Shown piece after piece: positions 25,801 to 39,477 of a stretch of DNA of 64,000 nt. A program made the translations under genes and the position numbers. The stretch lies in NCBI GenBank assembly GCA_963853835.1, contig OY970822.1, positions 44,132,404-44,196,403 of the forward strand. The letters are read 5' to 3'. Numbering within the stretch: position 1 is the stretch's first letter; each line of letters opens with the position of its first letter. Source of the DNA: Calendula officinalis (Eukaryota > Streptophyta > Magnoliopsida > Asterales > Asteraceae). The notes beneath the pieces are model-generated. The model was given only the letters and a program-made list of their open reading frames with translations, made no database searches and was not told where the DNA came from.

Positions 25801-26503
25801 AAACCAACTCCTGGTGAAACTTCCAGACCCCAATCAAAGAAAAGAAAAGCTCTTCCACAGGAACAGAAAGACAAAAAGAAATCAAAACAAACAGAACAAA
25901 TTATTCCTGTTCTTGAAGTTCCTGTTGCTCCCCTTGAAGACAATCCAATCATCAATTGGAGAGTCATTGAAAATAATGTAATTGAAGTCATAAGGGAAGA
26001 CAGACAAGTCCAGAGATTTACTGGATGGAAGCCAATGATCAGATCTTGTTCAAGAAGTGATATAATCAAAGTATTGATTATTGGAAAACCAAGAATGACT
26101 AAGAAGACATGGAAGAATTCTGGTGCTGGATACTTAACCAAAATGATTGATGCTGCATTTTATCCAGATAACTATCCAGAATATTTTCAAACACAGAAAA
26201 TGTGTATGCTTGGAATGTGTTACCCACAGTAAATATGTACTTCTTTGAAAGATCAAGCAAGAACTGTGAACTATACTTATTTGAAAAAGAATATCCACAC
26301 TCTGAAGAAAAACTATGTATCAGATATTCACAAACACAATGATGAAACCGTATGATGAGGTAATGTTTAGAGAAAAACTTAATTACTTTATCAAAAGAAA
26401 CAGCAAGTATATTATTGCTCAAAGGAAAAGACAAAATCAAAGAACACTTAAGAAACGAGCTGCTTTAGAAGAGCAAAGGAAGAAAGAAGAAGAAGAAACT
26501 TAA
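22896..26503 (+). pseudogene. additional 3' ORF of the Copia element, broken
   Basis: After pol a second long coding region can be followed through several frames. It starts ATG 22896 (MATLKSLNVSTDLKF) and reads to TGA 23415-23417. It continues in another frame (MIFEGMLGNL, FLMYPRFL) past a stop before 23654, then another frame from about 24100, a TAA at 24445-24447, and a long open stretch 24547-26232. The last piece is 26315-26503, rich in Lys, Glu and Arg. The N-terminal block with an FLMYPRF motif recurs in Asteraceae Copia elements in my recollection, where databases give it misleading names. It is in the position of the env-like ORF of SIRE elements. I see no convincing signal peptide or membrane segment. 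The function is unknown. Confidence 0.75.
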
Positions 26504-26523
26504 TTAATTCAAAGTGAATTAAT

Positions 26524-26539
26524 AAGTTTAGGGGGAGAT
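26524..26539 (+). other. polypurine tract of the Copia element
   Basis: AGTTTAGGGGGAGAT abuts the 3' LTR. The same GGGGGAGAT-TGTT junction occurs in the pol-less element at 53708. Confidence 0.85.
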
Positions 26540-27055
26540 TGTTGGGATGTAAACAAGATATACAAGTTTTATTACTGATGCTGCAGTTGGTACTAATTAA
26601 TGAAGAATGAAGTTAGTACTGATGGGGCAGAAACACTATCTACTACTGATGCTAATCTTGGAAGATTACTATTGATGATGTTACTACTGACGATCAATTG
26701 TTACTACTGATGTTATATTTAGAGCTGATCGTGTCCGAGATTCTAGCATAGTTAGTTATAGAATGTATATCTTCTTGTAATTCAATTGTAATCGGTTCCT
26801 AGAATAACTAGGTTAATAATTTAGGCTTCAAGGAGTATTATATATAGTTCCTTATGAATTGTAAACATACGTGTATTGATCGAACGAATTAATACATTAA
26901 AGCTTTTTGTGTTAAACTGTGTTCTTCATTTTATTCTCATTCGATTACAATTTACATTGTTCTTAATCTAATAACATAAGTGTTAATCTGCTGTAACTTC
27001 TTGTTTTAGTAGATCTGAGTTTCTAATAACTTAATTGAGTTATTCGATCCTGACA
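26540..27055 (+). repeat. 3' LTR of the Copia element
   Basis: 516 bp, collinear with the 5' LTR with about 16 substitutions counted by eye and no length change. Followed directly by the ATTAT duplication. Confidence 0.93.
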
Positions 27056-27060
27056 ATTAT

Positions 27061-27250
27061 TAAAGAGAAATGGTATTTTATTCTGTTATTTATACCTACT
27101 CATGGTCCTACCCAATTCTAAGTTTGACATGTGTAATCCACTAGTTTTCTTTTCTCATATCATCATTTGATTTCGACACTTATCATCATCAAATTAATAG
27201 ACACATGAGTAGGTACAAATGATAGGCCTAATTACCAATTCTCATTATTA
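27061..27250. mobile_element. possible MITE with long inverted ends
   Basis: About 48 bp at each end are imperfect inverted copies (ATTTATACCTACTCATG at the left, CATGAGTAGGTACAAAT at the right). It begins immediately after the Copia target duplication, so the Copia insertion may have landed at its edge. No target duplication was resolved. Confidence 0.45.
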
Positions 27251-28074
27251 AATGTACACAGTGAATTTTACGATTTTTAAAGTAAAAAAATATAATGAAT
27301 ATTAAGATGTATTAAAGTAAATAATTAATGTACAATGGATCATGTTCTATTTTAATAAAAATGATATAAATAATGTTTAAAATTAAAAGCAATAATAAAC
27401 TAATCGTTTCACTATATTACAATGTATAATTAGTGGATGATTACTGAAGAGTCTTATATCTTTTACTAGACAGGATCATAAAATATATCACTTATTTTTA
27501 AATTGTCAAAAATAAAAGATTTATCACTTATTATGATATATAGATGTAATATTGTAATTGTAATATATATATAAATCACAGAACTTTTAATTTTATGACA
27601 CCAACTAAATGAGAGCTAGTAGACTCTTCTGTTAATCATTGTAGTAAAAGAAGAGGACTAAATTGAACCCGAACTTGAAATTTGAAAAACTTTTAGCTTG
27701 GAAAAAGTTACCAAGGACATGTTTTTTGGTAGAATTTTGTATGATTAAATGTGTCAAAGAAGTCAATTTTAACTAGGGCACATTAAAATACATGTAAGTT
27801 GTAACATGGATATGATTAGTGTAATCCGATTAACTAAACGAATTGGTGGTTATTTACAGGTTCACGAGTCAATAATGCTAGAAACAAAACATATGTAAAA
27901 CATGGTTGGAAAGCTTAAATAGGTACACAAATTAAATATTGTTGGCTTGTTGTTAAGAAAAACTATCATAATATATTATAATGTTGCGTTATGATCAAAC
28001 GTAAAAACTCATACGAAGTATTTAAAAGTAACTAATGAACAAGTTATTTAGTATATAGAGTTGTATGTAAGGAA
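27251..28074. other. AT-rich spacer
   Basis: Nothing recognisable beyond simple AT-rich sequence. Confidence 0.45.
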
Positions 28075-28660
28075 TTTTTTGATTTTTATATAGTTTTAAT
28101 TCTTAAGAGCCATTGGATCAAAAAATCCTTTAATCACCGTTATCATCAAATCACATGTGATTTAATGGACAAATACCACCATCATCAAATCACATGTGAT
28201 TCAATATACAACCACCACCACCGTCGGCCACTACCGCCGCCGACCACTGTCGGCCACCGGCCGCCGCCTCTGGCCACCGCAATCACATATGTGATTGGAT
28301 ACGCAATCATATATGATTGGATACACAATCATATGTGATTGAAAGCAGCCTACGGTAGCCAGGGGTTACCGGTGGTGGAGAAGGTGTCTGGCAGAGGTTG
28401 GTGGTGGTGGTGGTCGGGGTTGAATCACATGTGATTTAATACACACTGGGTGCTGGTGGTGGTCGGCGATTGCAACAACATGTGATTTTAATTCACATGC
28501 GGTAGTGGTGGTGTTGATGTGTTGAATCGCATGTGATGTTGCTGGTGGTGATGATTTGAGGGTTGATTGATCTAAAGACTGAGATTTATCTCTTGAAACT
28601 ATGTACAAATCAAAGAATAATTGAACGGTTCTCTTAGTATATAATCTTAGTATATAATCT
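28075..28660. mobile_element. second inverted-repeat element with CACATGTG palindromes
   Basis: The outer about 65 bp are imperfect inverted copies (left contains GAGCCATTGGATCAA; right, reversed, AGTCTTTAGATCAA). Inside are three exact CACATGTG cores (28152, 28191, 28436), several near copies and GGCCACCGCC-like tracts. Here the palindrome arms read AATCACATGTGATT, unlike GAAGCACATGTGCTTC in the element at 3480-4905, yet the overall architecture is the same. Boundaries are approximate and no transposase is present. Confidence 0.55.
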
Positions 28661-30200
28661 CAATGTAACTAATTTTCCACTGCCAGAAACAATTTTCTCC
28701 GAACGCGTCACATCACTAAACAAGCGAAAAAATACAAGCCAAAGAAACAAGAAAACCCAATACGACGATGGCTTGTCAAATCTCACTTTTCAGGTGCACC
28801 TAACGTAAACAACGTCTAGAATCAAATATATATTTACCTCAATCACGGGTTTGTTCTTGTTTAAATTTGGGTTGATAACATAAAACATCTGGCATAATAA
28901 TTTACATGTAGTAGGAAAAAAAATATTAGAAAATGATAATGACTAAGAAAACAAAATAACAAAAGACATCCCCTGAATTTTAAGAATATTACTTTTTTAA
29001 TCAATGTACAATCTTTTTATGTATGTTAGTGATAGCCCTAAGAGCTATCATTAACAAAACCCAAAAATGTTTAGTACTTCAATTTTCCTACTTAAAACAC
29101 GTTGCTAGTAAACTTGTACCTAAATTAAGCCTTAGCATTAGCCCATGGATTTTGACAGTAGGGCTTATTTATTACGATTAGTTAAAAACAAATAAGTAAA
29201 AAGTCAGCTTTTAATGATTGTACTATAATGTACTATTATCTATGTGCCTGTTTCACGACCACATTCTCCCCAGCTCTATTCTTGAAGCCCATCTTCTTCC
29301 ACGTATCACTTGGTTTGTCCTAACTCCGCCGCCCTATACGGCGGCCGTCCACCGCCAAATAATTCACTGAATGCAACAACCATCTCTTGAAATAATTAAT
29401 AAAAAGGAAATGGAAAACAAAATATATACGAACTACTAATTTAGTATTGGTTTTGGCACAGTCGTAAGTCTTAACAATGTTGCATAGTAATCCTGTCTGT
29501 ACAACACATCGATCTTGAACGATATATGACATAAACAAATAAAAAAAAAGTTAATCATTAATATAGTGCAAGTTCACAAAATAAATGTGAAACAACTGCA
29601 ACACGCCAATAACCAGACACCTAAAAATCGAACATTAATTGAGGTAAGCTTTGCGTTCAATTCGGGTTTGCATTTTAATTAAATCAATTCGGTTTAAAAT
29701 TTGCATGTAATAGAGGTGAACAGAGCCAATACCACATAGGTTCAAGCTCAGCTTATAAATCAAACATCTTTTTTTATATAAGCTTAAATAAACTAAACAT
29801 TTGATCTTAATAGGTTATAAATATTGCCTATTTAGTTATTTTACTATAAACTTATATAAATTATTTTAAACACTTTATTTAACAAAAAATTTTAATTTAA
29901 GTAAACTCATAAATATATAAATTAATAAACACAAGCCCTTTTAAATAAATTTTGCCCAACACCTCACACCACAAAATATAAAATTATGAAATTCAAATTC
30001 ACAAATGTCGCCGAGATATTATATTATCATGTTTACAGGCCCAATGGATTTATGGAAGCCCAATGCGGCTTATGGTGTGTCCATATATTCACCGGTAAAA
30101 TCCCGCCAATAGTAATTCTCAAACATATCAATCTTAACGATTCTCATGTCCACAATCATCAAACTCAAATTAAACACTCTCAACAGCATTCGACTCAAAA
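28661..30200. other. spacer and GEK1 promoter region
   Basis: No separate gene is supported. The last few hundred bases hold the promoter and leader of the GEK1 gene; no unambiguous TATA box was chosen. The frame at 29986-30207 overlaps the start of GEK1 in a different frame and is not considered real. Confidence 0.45.
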
Positions 30201-31842
30201 ATGGTGACGCTAGTAGTGGCAACCACCGCCGATCCGCCGGCATCAGCTCTGTCCGCCATGGGGAACTGGAATCCCGGCGTTTCCTTTCAGGTACTGATTT
30301 ACACCTGCAGTTCGTGTTCTCAATTTCTAGTTCATAATTGAGAATATATTTTTGTGGTAAAGGGGATTAGGAGTAAGATTAATGGAGATGTGAGATTACT
30401 GGAGCATGATAAGGGAATAGTTGAGGAAGATCATTTGGATAATCGGTGGGAAGAAATTACAGGGGAAGCTGTTCACGAGATCATATTTCTCAGCAAACAC
30501 ACAGCTGTCACTAATCGCCCTGCCCTTACCATTCACCCCATCGGTATTACTCTAATTCATCTATTAACGAGTATTATATGGTATGATTACTGTCACACCC
30601 CGCCAAAATGGTTTGCGGAAGAACGGGCGTGGACATCATGAGTAACCACAAGCATATGATTATTGCAAATATTAAATGTCTCAAAAACTTTAATAAATGA
30701 TGTAATAAAGTATGCCACAATTTAGTTGTAAAAGTGTAACCGAAATGTAACTAACAATGTTTTGAAAATAAATAAATAAAAGTAAAATGGTGGCATCTTT
30801 AACATGCATGCTTGTGATCCAAATGCAACCTATGACTCACGCTTCAATCAATTACCTGAAAAACATAAGTAAAATGATCAACAAAAATGTTGAGTGAATC
30901 CACAGGTTTAAAGAATGTTTTCGAGTAATCCAAAATGTTTGTGAGCCATTAAGGCTTAAAATGTTGTGATGATATGATATTTGAAAATTATTTAATAAAA
31001 TTGTATAAGATGATATCCTCAAAAGGATATTAAAATCAACATGAACTGATGTCCCTCTAAGGTTAGCTAAACCTTCGAGTTAGAATGCCGACCCTAAGCC
31101 CATAACCAACCTACAACTCCAAAATGATGTTACTGAATCTAAGATATGCACTCCCATGACGGTTCGGTAGACCATTAAAACTGATCAAACAAATGTGGGA
31201 GGGTGAGTCTCAGTCGATAGTACTATCTGCATATCCAGGGTCTAGTCGCAACTAGCTAATGGCTACAGTATGTAGGCATCTACCAATGTCACTACATCTT
31301 GTCTTAGTTCGAGCATAAAGGACTGAATGTCATGTTCTGAGTAATGTATCATCACAATAAAATATGAATAATAAAAGTGATTTTGTATGTTTTTCACCCC
31401 TGTTGTAAAATAATATATAAAAATACAATAAAAAGTGGGGCTGTGGACTCACCTGATGCAATGCTTCCAAAATGATAAGACTAATTGAGATGTTGGTTCC
31501 AAACAGTTACTAGCTTCCCATATGCATAGAAAGACAACAAAATGAGCGGTATGTTGGTGACACTTCATTTTGTATTTGAATTGAATTTGGACTGATACGA
31601 CTTATATAATTTTATGAGTTAATTTGCTTTTGGATCAAAGTGGTCAACTGATTCTATTATTTATTATAAAAAAAAATGAATATCTAATAGCTTATGAGGA
31701 AATTTTATGGAAATATTTAACAGTAACTAAATAATATAAATATATAGTGGTTAGATCAACAATAGATTAATTTAGCTCATATTCTGAATTTAATAAACGT
31801 ATATAGATAAAAATATATAAATATTCGACTAATAAGTAGTAA

Positions 31843-31874
<32 letters not shown>

Positions 31875-34800
31875 AAGAATTTTGATTTAAATCAGATTTT
31901 TAATACTAGATACAATAAATCCGGTTTATTACTCTTTTAGAAGTTATTGGGCTTGAACCATTTTAAAACAGATTGGGTTACAAAGGTGAAAGGACTTTAC
32001 TGATGGGTTGGACGGCCAGAGGCCAAGGCCCAACACCGAGAGTGGGATGTCGAAATGAATTTGGGCTGACATAATGTTACTAGGTTTCAAACTTGCGGGT
32101 TTAAATAACAAACTGGTCTGGCCCATTTGTGTTGTGGCTTGTGGCAGATCAAGAAAAACGAGGATGACGAGATGTGGTAGGAAAAAGTAAATAAATATAA
32201 TAAAGTAAGTAAATAAAACAGAATTAGTCAAGGTCGATCGGTGTCAGAAAGAAAAAAAAAAGAATCCGATCGGAAAATAGCACACCGGAAACACATACAA
32301 CAGTAAAATAAAACGAAATAGGGGGCGGTGGTTTGGTGGGTTTCCTACATTCACACTTGGTCAGAAGGAAGAACATAAATTTAAATAAATTAAAAGTATA
32401 AGAATTTGGTAGTGAGTTTATACCTCAAGAAGGGACCACGAGAGAGGGGGGGAGATGCTGCCCAAAATGGTGTTGAGGGATGTAGATGGTTCTTTTGTGC
32501 AGGCTTTGTGTGTCTTAAATAGGAGTGTGGGGCCTTGAGGCTTTTAGTAAGAAACAATATAATTCGGTAGTATTTTGGGATGATATTAAATGGCTGGTCC
32601 AATTTGAGGAAAGAAAATAATGCAAAGAAGGTCAATATGGTGCAGAGATCATGGACGTGTACTACAAGGTGGTTAATTTGGACTTTTATTGCTTTACGTT
32701 TTAAGGAAGAATATAAAAGAAAAGAAAACAATATAAAAATAGTATTATGTGATTAAGTGGGAAAGTGTATTCGGCTAGCATCAATATTTTTTAGGAAATT
32801 ATTACTATTAATTTAATTTGTTAGTATTGGGTGTATAATATAGTTGCCCCATATAAAATATCAAAATTGATGGCTGACTTTGGAAAGTTCAAGGAGGCAA
32901 GGCGCGTACACATAAATGATAGGACGATTTTTGAGTATAAGTTTGTTTAAGAGTTTAAATTTGTAATGTTGTGATTGTTGCTTTTGTGTCAATTGTTTTG
33001 GTTGAGCTAATGATACACTATAAATCATAAAAATGTATGTGTATAGTTTATTTTATAATTATGTGGTGTCACCAACTCGCTAAATAATTAAATGATGATT
33101 TAATGCAACTAAAATGCTTAATGCATCAAATATTAATGTGTGTTGATGAGATATAATTTCTAGGGTTTCACTGAATTTGAAAGTGCCCTAGTTGTTATCA
33201 TAAATGATATTAGGGTTCTTGAACACTATTAGGGTTACAATAAATGATGAATTAAATACCTGAATTTTCGGGTTGTCACATACGACCAATGTTTTAGAAA
33301 TTTCGTCCCGAAATTTAAGACGATGCACTACTTGGTTGGGGGTTGGGAAAAAGGTGTGGGTACTTGTTCTTCATATGATCCTCTCGTTCCCATGTAAATT
33401 CAGGTCCTCGTTTGGAATTCCAACGAACTTTCACTATTCTGATTTTGCTTCGTCGGAGTCTATGCGTCTTCCATTCTGATATTTCTATAGGTTCTTCGGT
33501 AAACTGAAGTCTGTTGTCGATGGATATTTCATCTGAAGGTATGATTAATGTTTCATCTGCTAGGCACTTCTTAAGGTTCGACACATGAAAGGTATTGTGG
33601 ATACTTCTGAGCTCTTGTGGCAATTGTAGACGGTAGGCAACTGGGCCAACCCTTTCTAGTATCTCAAAAGGTCCAATGTAACGAGGATTCAACTTCCCTC
33701 GTTTTCCAAAACGTGCAACTCCTTTCCAAGGAGATACTTTTAACAACACTTTGTCACCAACTGCGAATTCCAACGGTTTACGACGATTATCTGCATAGCT
33801 TTTCTGTCGGTCTCTGGCTGCTTTGATTCGATCTTTAATCTGAAATATTTTATCGGTGGTTTCTTGTAGTATCTCTGAACCGGTTATCTGTCTGTCACCA
33901 ACTTCTGACCAACAAAGAGGGGATCGACACTTGCGACCATAAAGTGCTTCAAATGGAGCAGCCTTGATACTGGTGTGATAACTATTATTGTATGAAAACT
34001 CGACCAGTGGGAGATGCGTATCCCAGTTGCCACCAAAATCTATCACGCATGCCCTCAACATATCTTCTAAGGTTTGGATGGTTCGCTCACTCTGACCATC
34101 TGTTTGGGGATGGTAGGCTGTACTCATGTCGAGTCGTGTTCCGAGAGAACGCTGTAGAGATTGCCAGAACCGAGAAGTAAAACGACTGTCTCTATCAGAG
34201 ATGATGGATATTGGCACTCCATGCCTAGATACAACCTCTTTCAGATAAATTCTTGTCAACTTTTCCATTTGATCTGTTTCTCTGATAGGAATGAAGTGAG
34301 CTGATTTCGTAAGTCGATCAATGATTACCCATATCGTATCATGGCCACTAGAGGTTCGGGGTAATTTTGTTATGAAGTCCATAGTGATCTTCTCCCATTT
34401 CCATTCAGGAATCTCAGGTTGTTGTAGGAGACCAGAGGGTTTTTGATATTCTGCCTTCACCTTGGAGCAAGTTAAACATTTACTGACATAGATGGCAATT
34501 TATTTCTTCATATTTGGCCACCAATACAACTCTTTTACGTCTTTATACATCTTGTCAGCACCAGGATGAATGGAGTATTTGGATTTATGAGCTTCGTCAA
34601 GAATAACTTCACGAAGGTCACCGAAACTTGGCACCCAGATTCTATTCATGAAATGTAACGTTCCATCCTGCTTAGGTTCCAACTGTTTTTCCATGCCACG
34701 AAGAAATTCATTCTTTAAATTCTCATCTTTCAACGCCTCGGTTTGAGTGAAGTGGATTTGTGCAGTAAGGTTTGTGTGGATAGACATCTCTAGTGCTCTT

Positions 34801-37800
34801 ACTAGTCGTGGTTTGGTTCGTTCTTTTCGACTCAGTGCATCGGCCACTACGTTGGCCTTCCCCGGATGATACTTTAATTCACAGTCGTAATCATTTAGCA
34901 ATTCTACCCAACGCCGTTGTCTCATGTTTAGTTCTTTCTGATCGAAGATGTGTTGGAGACTTTTGTGATCGGTATATATCGTGCATCTAGTACCATATAG
35001 ATAATGTCTCCACATTTTTAACGCGAAAATGACGGCACCTAATTCAAGATCGTGGGTTGTGTAGTTCTTTTCGTGGTTTTTCAATTGTCGGGAAGCATAT
35101 GCGATTACCTTTCCATTTTGCATCAACACGCATCCTAAATCCTGATGTGACGCATCGCAGTACACGATAAGATTTTCTGTACCTTCGAGTAGAGATAAGA
35201 TAGGAGCGGTGCACAATTTGGTCTTCAATGTATGGAATGCTTCTTCTTGTTTCTCGCCCCAATCGAATTTCTTGTCTTTCTGAGTGAGAAGGGTTAAGGG
35301 TTGGGCTACTTTGGAAAAATTTTCAATAAATCGTCTGTAGTAGCCGGCAAGACCAAGGAATTGACGCACTTCTGTAGGGGACTTTAGGGCTTCCCAATTC
35401 TTAATTGCTTCGACTTTTGCGGGATCCACGTGTATTCCTTCACCATTTATTACATGACCCAAAAATTGTACTTCTCGAATCCAAAATTCACACTTGGAAA
35501 ACTTCGCGTATAGTTTCTCTTTTTCGAGTAGTTCCAGAATTAGTCTCAGATGCTCTTCATGTTCAGATTTAGATTGAGAGTATATCAAAATGTCATCAAT
35601 GAAGACAATGACAAATTTGTCGAGGTAAGGTTTACAAACTCGATTCATGAGATCCATAAACACAGCAGGAGCATTTGTTAAACCGAAGGGCATAACGAGA
35701 AATTCATAATGACCATAGCGAGTTCTGAATGCGGTTTTGGGAACATCTTCTTCGCGAACTTTCAACTGATGATAACCTGATCGTAGATCGATTTTTGAAT
35801 AAAAGCTTGACCCTTGCAATTGGTCGAATAAGTCGTCGATACGCGGAAGTGGATAGCGATTTTTAATGGTTACTTTGTTCAATTCCCTGTAGTCGATGCA
35901 CATTCTCATTGATCCATCTTTCTTCTTCACAAACAATACCGGAGCTCCCCAGGGTGAGAAACTCGGTCTGATGAAACCAAGGTCTAATAATTCTTGCAGC
36001 TGGGATGAGAGTTCTTGCATTTCAGATGGGGCAAGACGATATGGTGCACGAGCGATTGGTGCAGCTTCTGGAACTAGATCGATTCGGAATTCAACTTGTC
36101 GCTGAGGTGGCACTCCCGGTAAATCATCTGGGAAAACGCTAGGAAAATCCCGCACGATAGGAATGTCTTCAATTTTTCGTTCACTTGATTTCTTGTCGAC
36201 AGCATGAGCTAAGAATGCTTGGTAACCTTTACGTAAGTATTTGTGGGCTTTCATGCCATTTATAATTCTAAGTGAACTCGCCTTTTGCTCGCCTCGAATT
36301 ATTAGTGTTTCACCGTTTTCAAGGGGGATTCTAATTAATTTTTCATAACATATAATTGCAGCGTGATTCTTGGATAGCCAATCCATTCCAATGACTACAT
36401 CAAAGCTTCCTAGATCTACTGGTAAAAGATCTATTCTAAATACGTGGCCCTCTAAATTCAGTTCACAACCCTCAATAATTTCATCTGATTCAATCATTTT
36501 ACCATTTGCTAATTCAATTTCGTACTTGATGTCTAATTTAACAGATTCCATATCTAAACATGGTCTAAAATCGATAGATACGAAGCTCAAATCGGCACCC
36601 GAATCAAATAAGACAGAAGCATATTGGTTGTTTAAAAGGAACGTACTGGTAACAATATTAGGATCATGTCGAGCTTCTTGAGCTCCTATGACGAATGCTC
36701 TACCCCGAGCTGGTTGACAATCGTTGTTGTTGTTAGGGTTTGGATTGTTGTTATTGTTGAGTTTGGGACAGCGATTTCGGTAGTGATTAGGATCACCACA
36801 TTCATAGCAAGCTGGCTTGTTCCCCTGATTCGGCACATTTGCTTTGCAATTCTGAGCTTTATGACCCGAACGGCCACATTTGTTGCACTTCTCACAGTTA
36901 CCATCATGGTGCCAGTTGCACTTGTTACAGAAAGGTCGGTTACCAGTGTAGGGTTTTGCTCCAGGGTTTGTGGGATTTGGGGCTACACGAGCAATCTTCA
37001 AATGCTTGTTGTTTGTACCATGTTGATTGTTCCTGTTATCATTGTAAGCACGTTTTCCATGGTTGTTGTTGGAACGATTATCTGAGTGGTTTGCATTGGA
37101 AGTTTTCTTCTGGAGGGTACCATTTATAATTGCATCATCAGTCAATCTCTGAGCTCGATTGACTGCATCTTCAAAAGATGTGGGTTCAGCAGCAATGACG
37201 AGGGTTCTGATGGTAGGAGACAATCCAGAGATATACATCTCGATCCTTTTATATTCAGGGTCCACCATATGTGGCACAAGTCGTGTGAGCTCCTGGAATC
37301 TGGACGTGTACTCAGTCACATTCGCACCAGTCATGGATAGGTTCCATAGTTCAACTTCAACCTTCTTCAACTCTCTTCTTGGACAAAATTTGTTGGTTAA
37401 TTGATCTTTGAATTCACTCCATGTTAATGAATCAGCGGTAGTTCTTCCAAGAATTTGCACTTGCGAGTTCCACCATGTTAGGGCTTCCTTCGCCAGAGTG
37501 CTGGCAGCAAACTTAACTTTGTTTTCTGGTGAGCAGTTCACCACACTGAAGATAGATTCTACTTTCTCGATCCAGTGGATGATAGCGATGGCTCCTTCAT
37601 TTCCAGAGTATGAAGGAGGACGACAAGCAGTGAATGTTTTGAAGGAACATCCCTGGTTTGTGTTGTTCTCTGATTATAGAGATGAAATTCATGATTAGCA
37701 CGAGTCCTAAGAGTTTCTACGAATTTCTTTGAAAAGGATAAGAAAATTTTGGAAGGGTTACCTTCATGGTTAGTAACTCTACCATTGTTGCTGTTGCCGT

Positions 37801-39441
37801 TCTCACGAGAGTTTCTATTTGCTTCGTATTGAGCGATAGCCTCAGAAATCCTACGAGCTACCATTTCTTCTACAGTCTCTTCTGGCTGAGCATCCCTATT
37901 AATGTTGCGCTCATCGGTCCTACGATTGTTTCGAGTGTTTCTTCGTGCAGGCATATTGGGTACTAGTAAACACAACATAAGCTATAAGGTGACAACACTC
38001 TACTTAAAGGCAAGGGTAAGGGCAAGTGTTGATTTAAGTGATAAGTATAGCAAATGTCATGTGGTGTAACCATATATGATGCGAGACTCTATATGATATG
38101 TGACTCTATGCAATGAAAAAATGTTTTGATAAAAAAAAATGTTTTGAGTTATAGACTAATTAATAGTTCACTATAACCAAGGTCTTTGATACCATTCTGT
38201 CACACCCCGCCAAAATGGTTTGCGGAAGAACGGGCGTGGACATCATGAGTAACCACAAGCATATGATTATTGCAAATATTAAATGTCTCAAAAACTTTAA
38301 TAAATGATGTAATAAAGTATGCCACAATTTAGTTGTAAAAGTGTAACCGAAATGTAACTAACAATGTTTTGAAAATAAATAAATAAAAGTAAAATGGTGG
38401 CATCTTTAACATGCATGCTTGTGATCCAAATGCAACCTATGACTCACGCTTCAATCAATTACCTGAAAAACATAAGTAAAATGATCAACAAAAATGTTGA
38501 GTGAATCCACAGGTTTAAAGAATGTTTTCGAGTAATCCAAAATGTTTGTGAGCCATTAAGGCTTAAAATGTTGTGATGATATGATATTTGAAAATTATTT
38601 AATAAAATTGTATAAGATGATATCCTCAAAAGGATATTAAAATCAACATGAACTGATGTCCCTCTAAGGTTAGCTAAACCTTCGAGTTAACCCTAAGCCC
38701 ATAACCAACCTACAACTCCAAAATGATGTTACTGAATCTAAGATATGCACTCCCATGACGGTTCGGTAGACCGTTAAAACTGATCAAACAAATGTGGGAG
38801 GGTGAGTCTCAGTCGATAGTACTATCTGCATATCCAGGGCCTAGTCGCAACTAGCTAATGGTTACAGTATGTAGGCATCTACCAATGTCACTACATCTTG
38901 TCTTAGTTCGAGCATAAAGGACTGAATGTCATGTTCTGAGTAATGTATCATCACAATAAAATATGAATAATAAAAGTGATTTTGTATGTTTTTCACCCCT
39001 GTTGTAAAATAATATATAAAAATACAATAAAAAGTGGGGCTGTGGACTCACCTGATGCAATGCTTCCAAAATGATAAGACTAATTGAGATGTTGGTTCCA
39101 AACAGTTACTAGCTTCCTATATGCATAGAAAGACAACAAAATGAGCGGTATGTTGGTGACACTTCATTTTGTATTTGAATTGAATTTGGACTGATACGAC
39201 TTATATAATTTTATGAGTTAATTTGCTTTTGGATCAAAGTGGTCAACTGATTCTATTATTTATTATAAAAAAAAATGAATATCTAATAGCTTATGAGGAA
39301 ATTTTATGAAAATATTTAACAGTAACTAAATAATATAAATATATAGTGGTTAGATCAACAATAGATTAATTTAGCTCATATTCTGAATTTAATAAACGTA
39401 TATAGATAAAAATATATAAATATTCGACTAATAAGTAGTAA

Positions 39442-39477
<36 letters not shown>

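Larger units (their letters stand above)
15749..27055 (+). mobile_element. complete 11.3 kb Ty1/Copia LTR retrotransposon with an extra 3' ORF
   Basis: Two 516-bp LTRs (15749-16264 and 26540-27055) begin TGTTGGG and end CCTGACA and are flanked by a perfect 5-bp duplication ATTAT (15744-15748, 27056-27060). The order gag, protease, integrase, reverse transcriptase, RNase H defines Copia. After RNase H come about 4.2 kb with a further long broken ORF, as in the large SIRE-like Copia lineage. I count about 16 differences between the LTRs, roughly 3 percent, so the insertion is not very recent. gag-pol has two frameshifts and two in-frame stops, so this copy cannot make its own polymerase proteins. 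Confidence 0.95.

Noticed and set aside
24762..26440. Long antisense frames opposite the Copia extra ORF
   Set aside because: They mirror the codon pattern of the sense ORF and show no independent domain.
31944..32731. Minus-strand frames present in both gypsy LTRs (31944-32231, 32390-32731 and copies)
   Set aside because: They repeat only because the LTR repeats; sequence is low complexity and lacks a recognisable domain.
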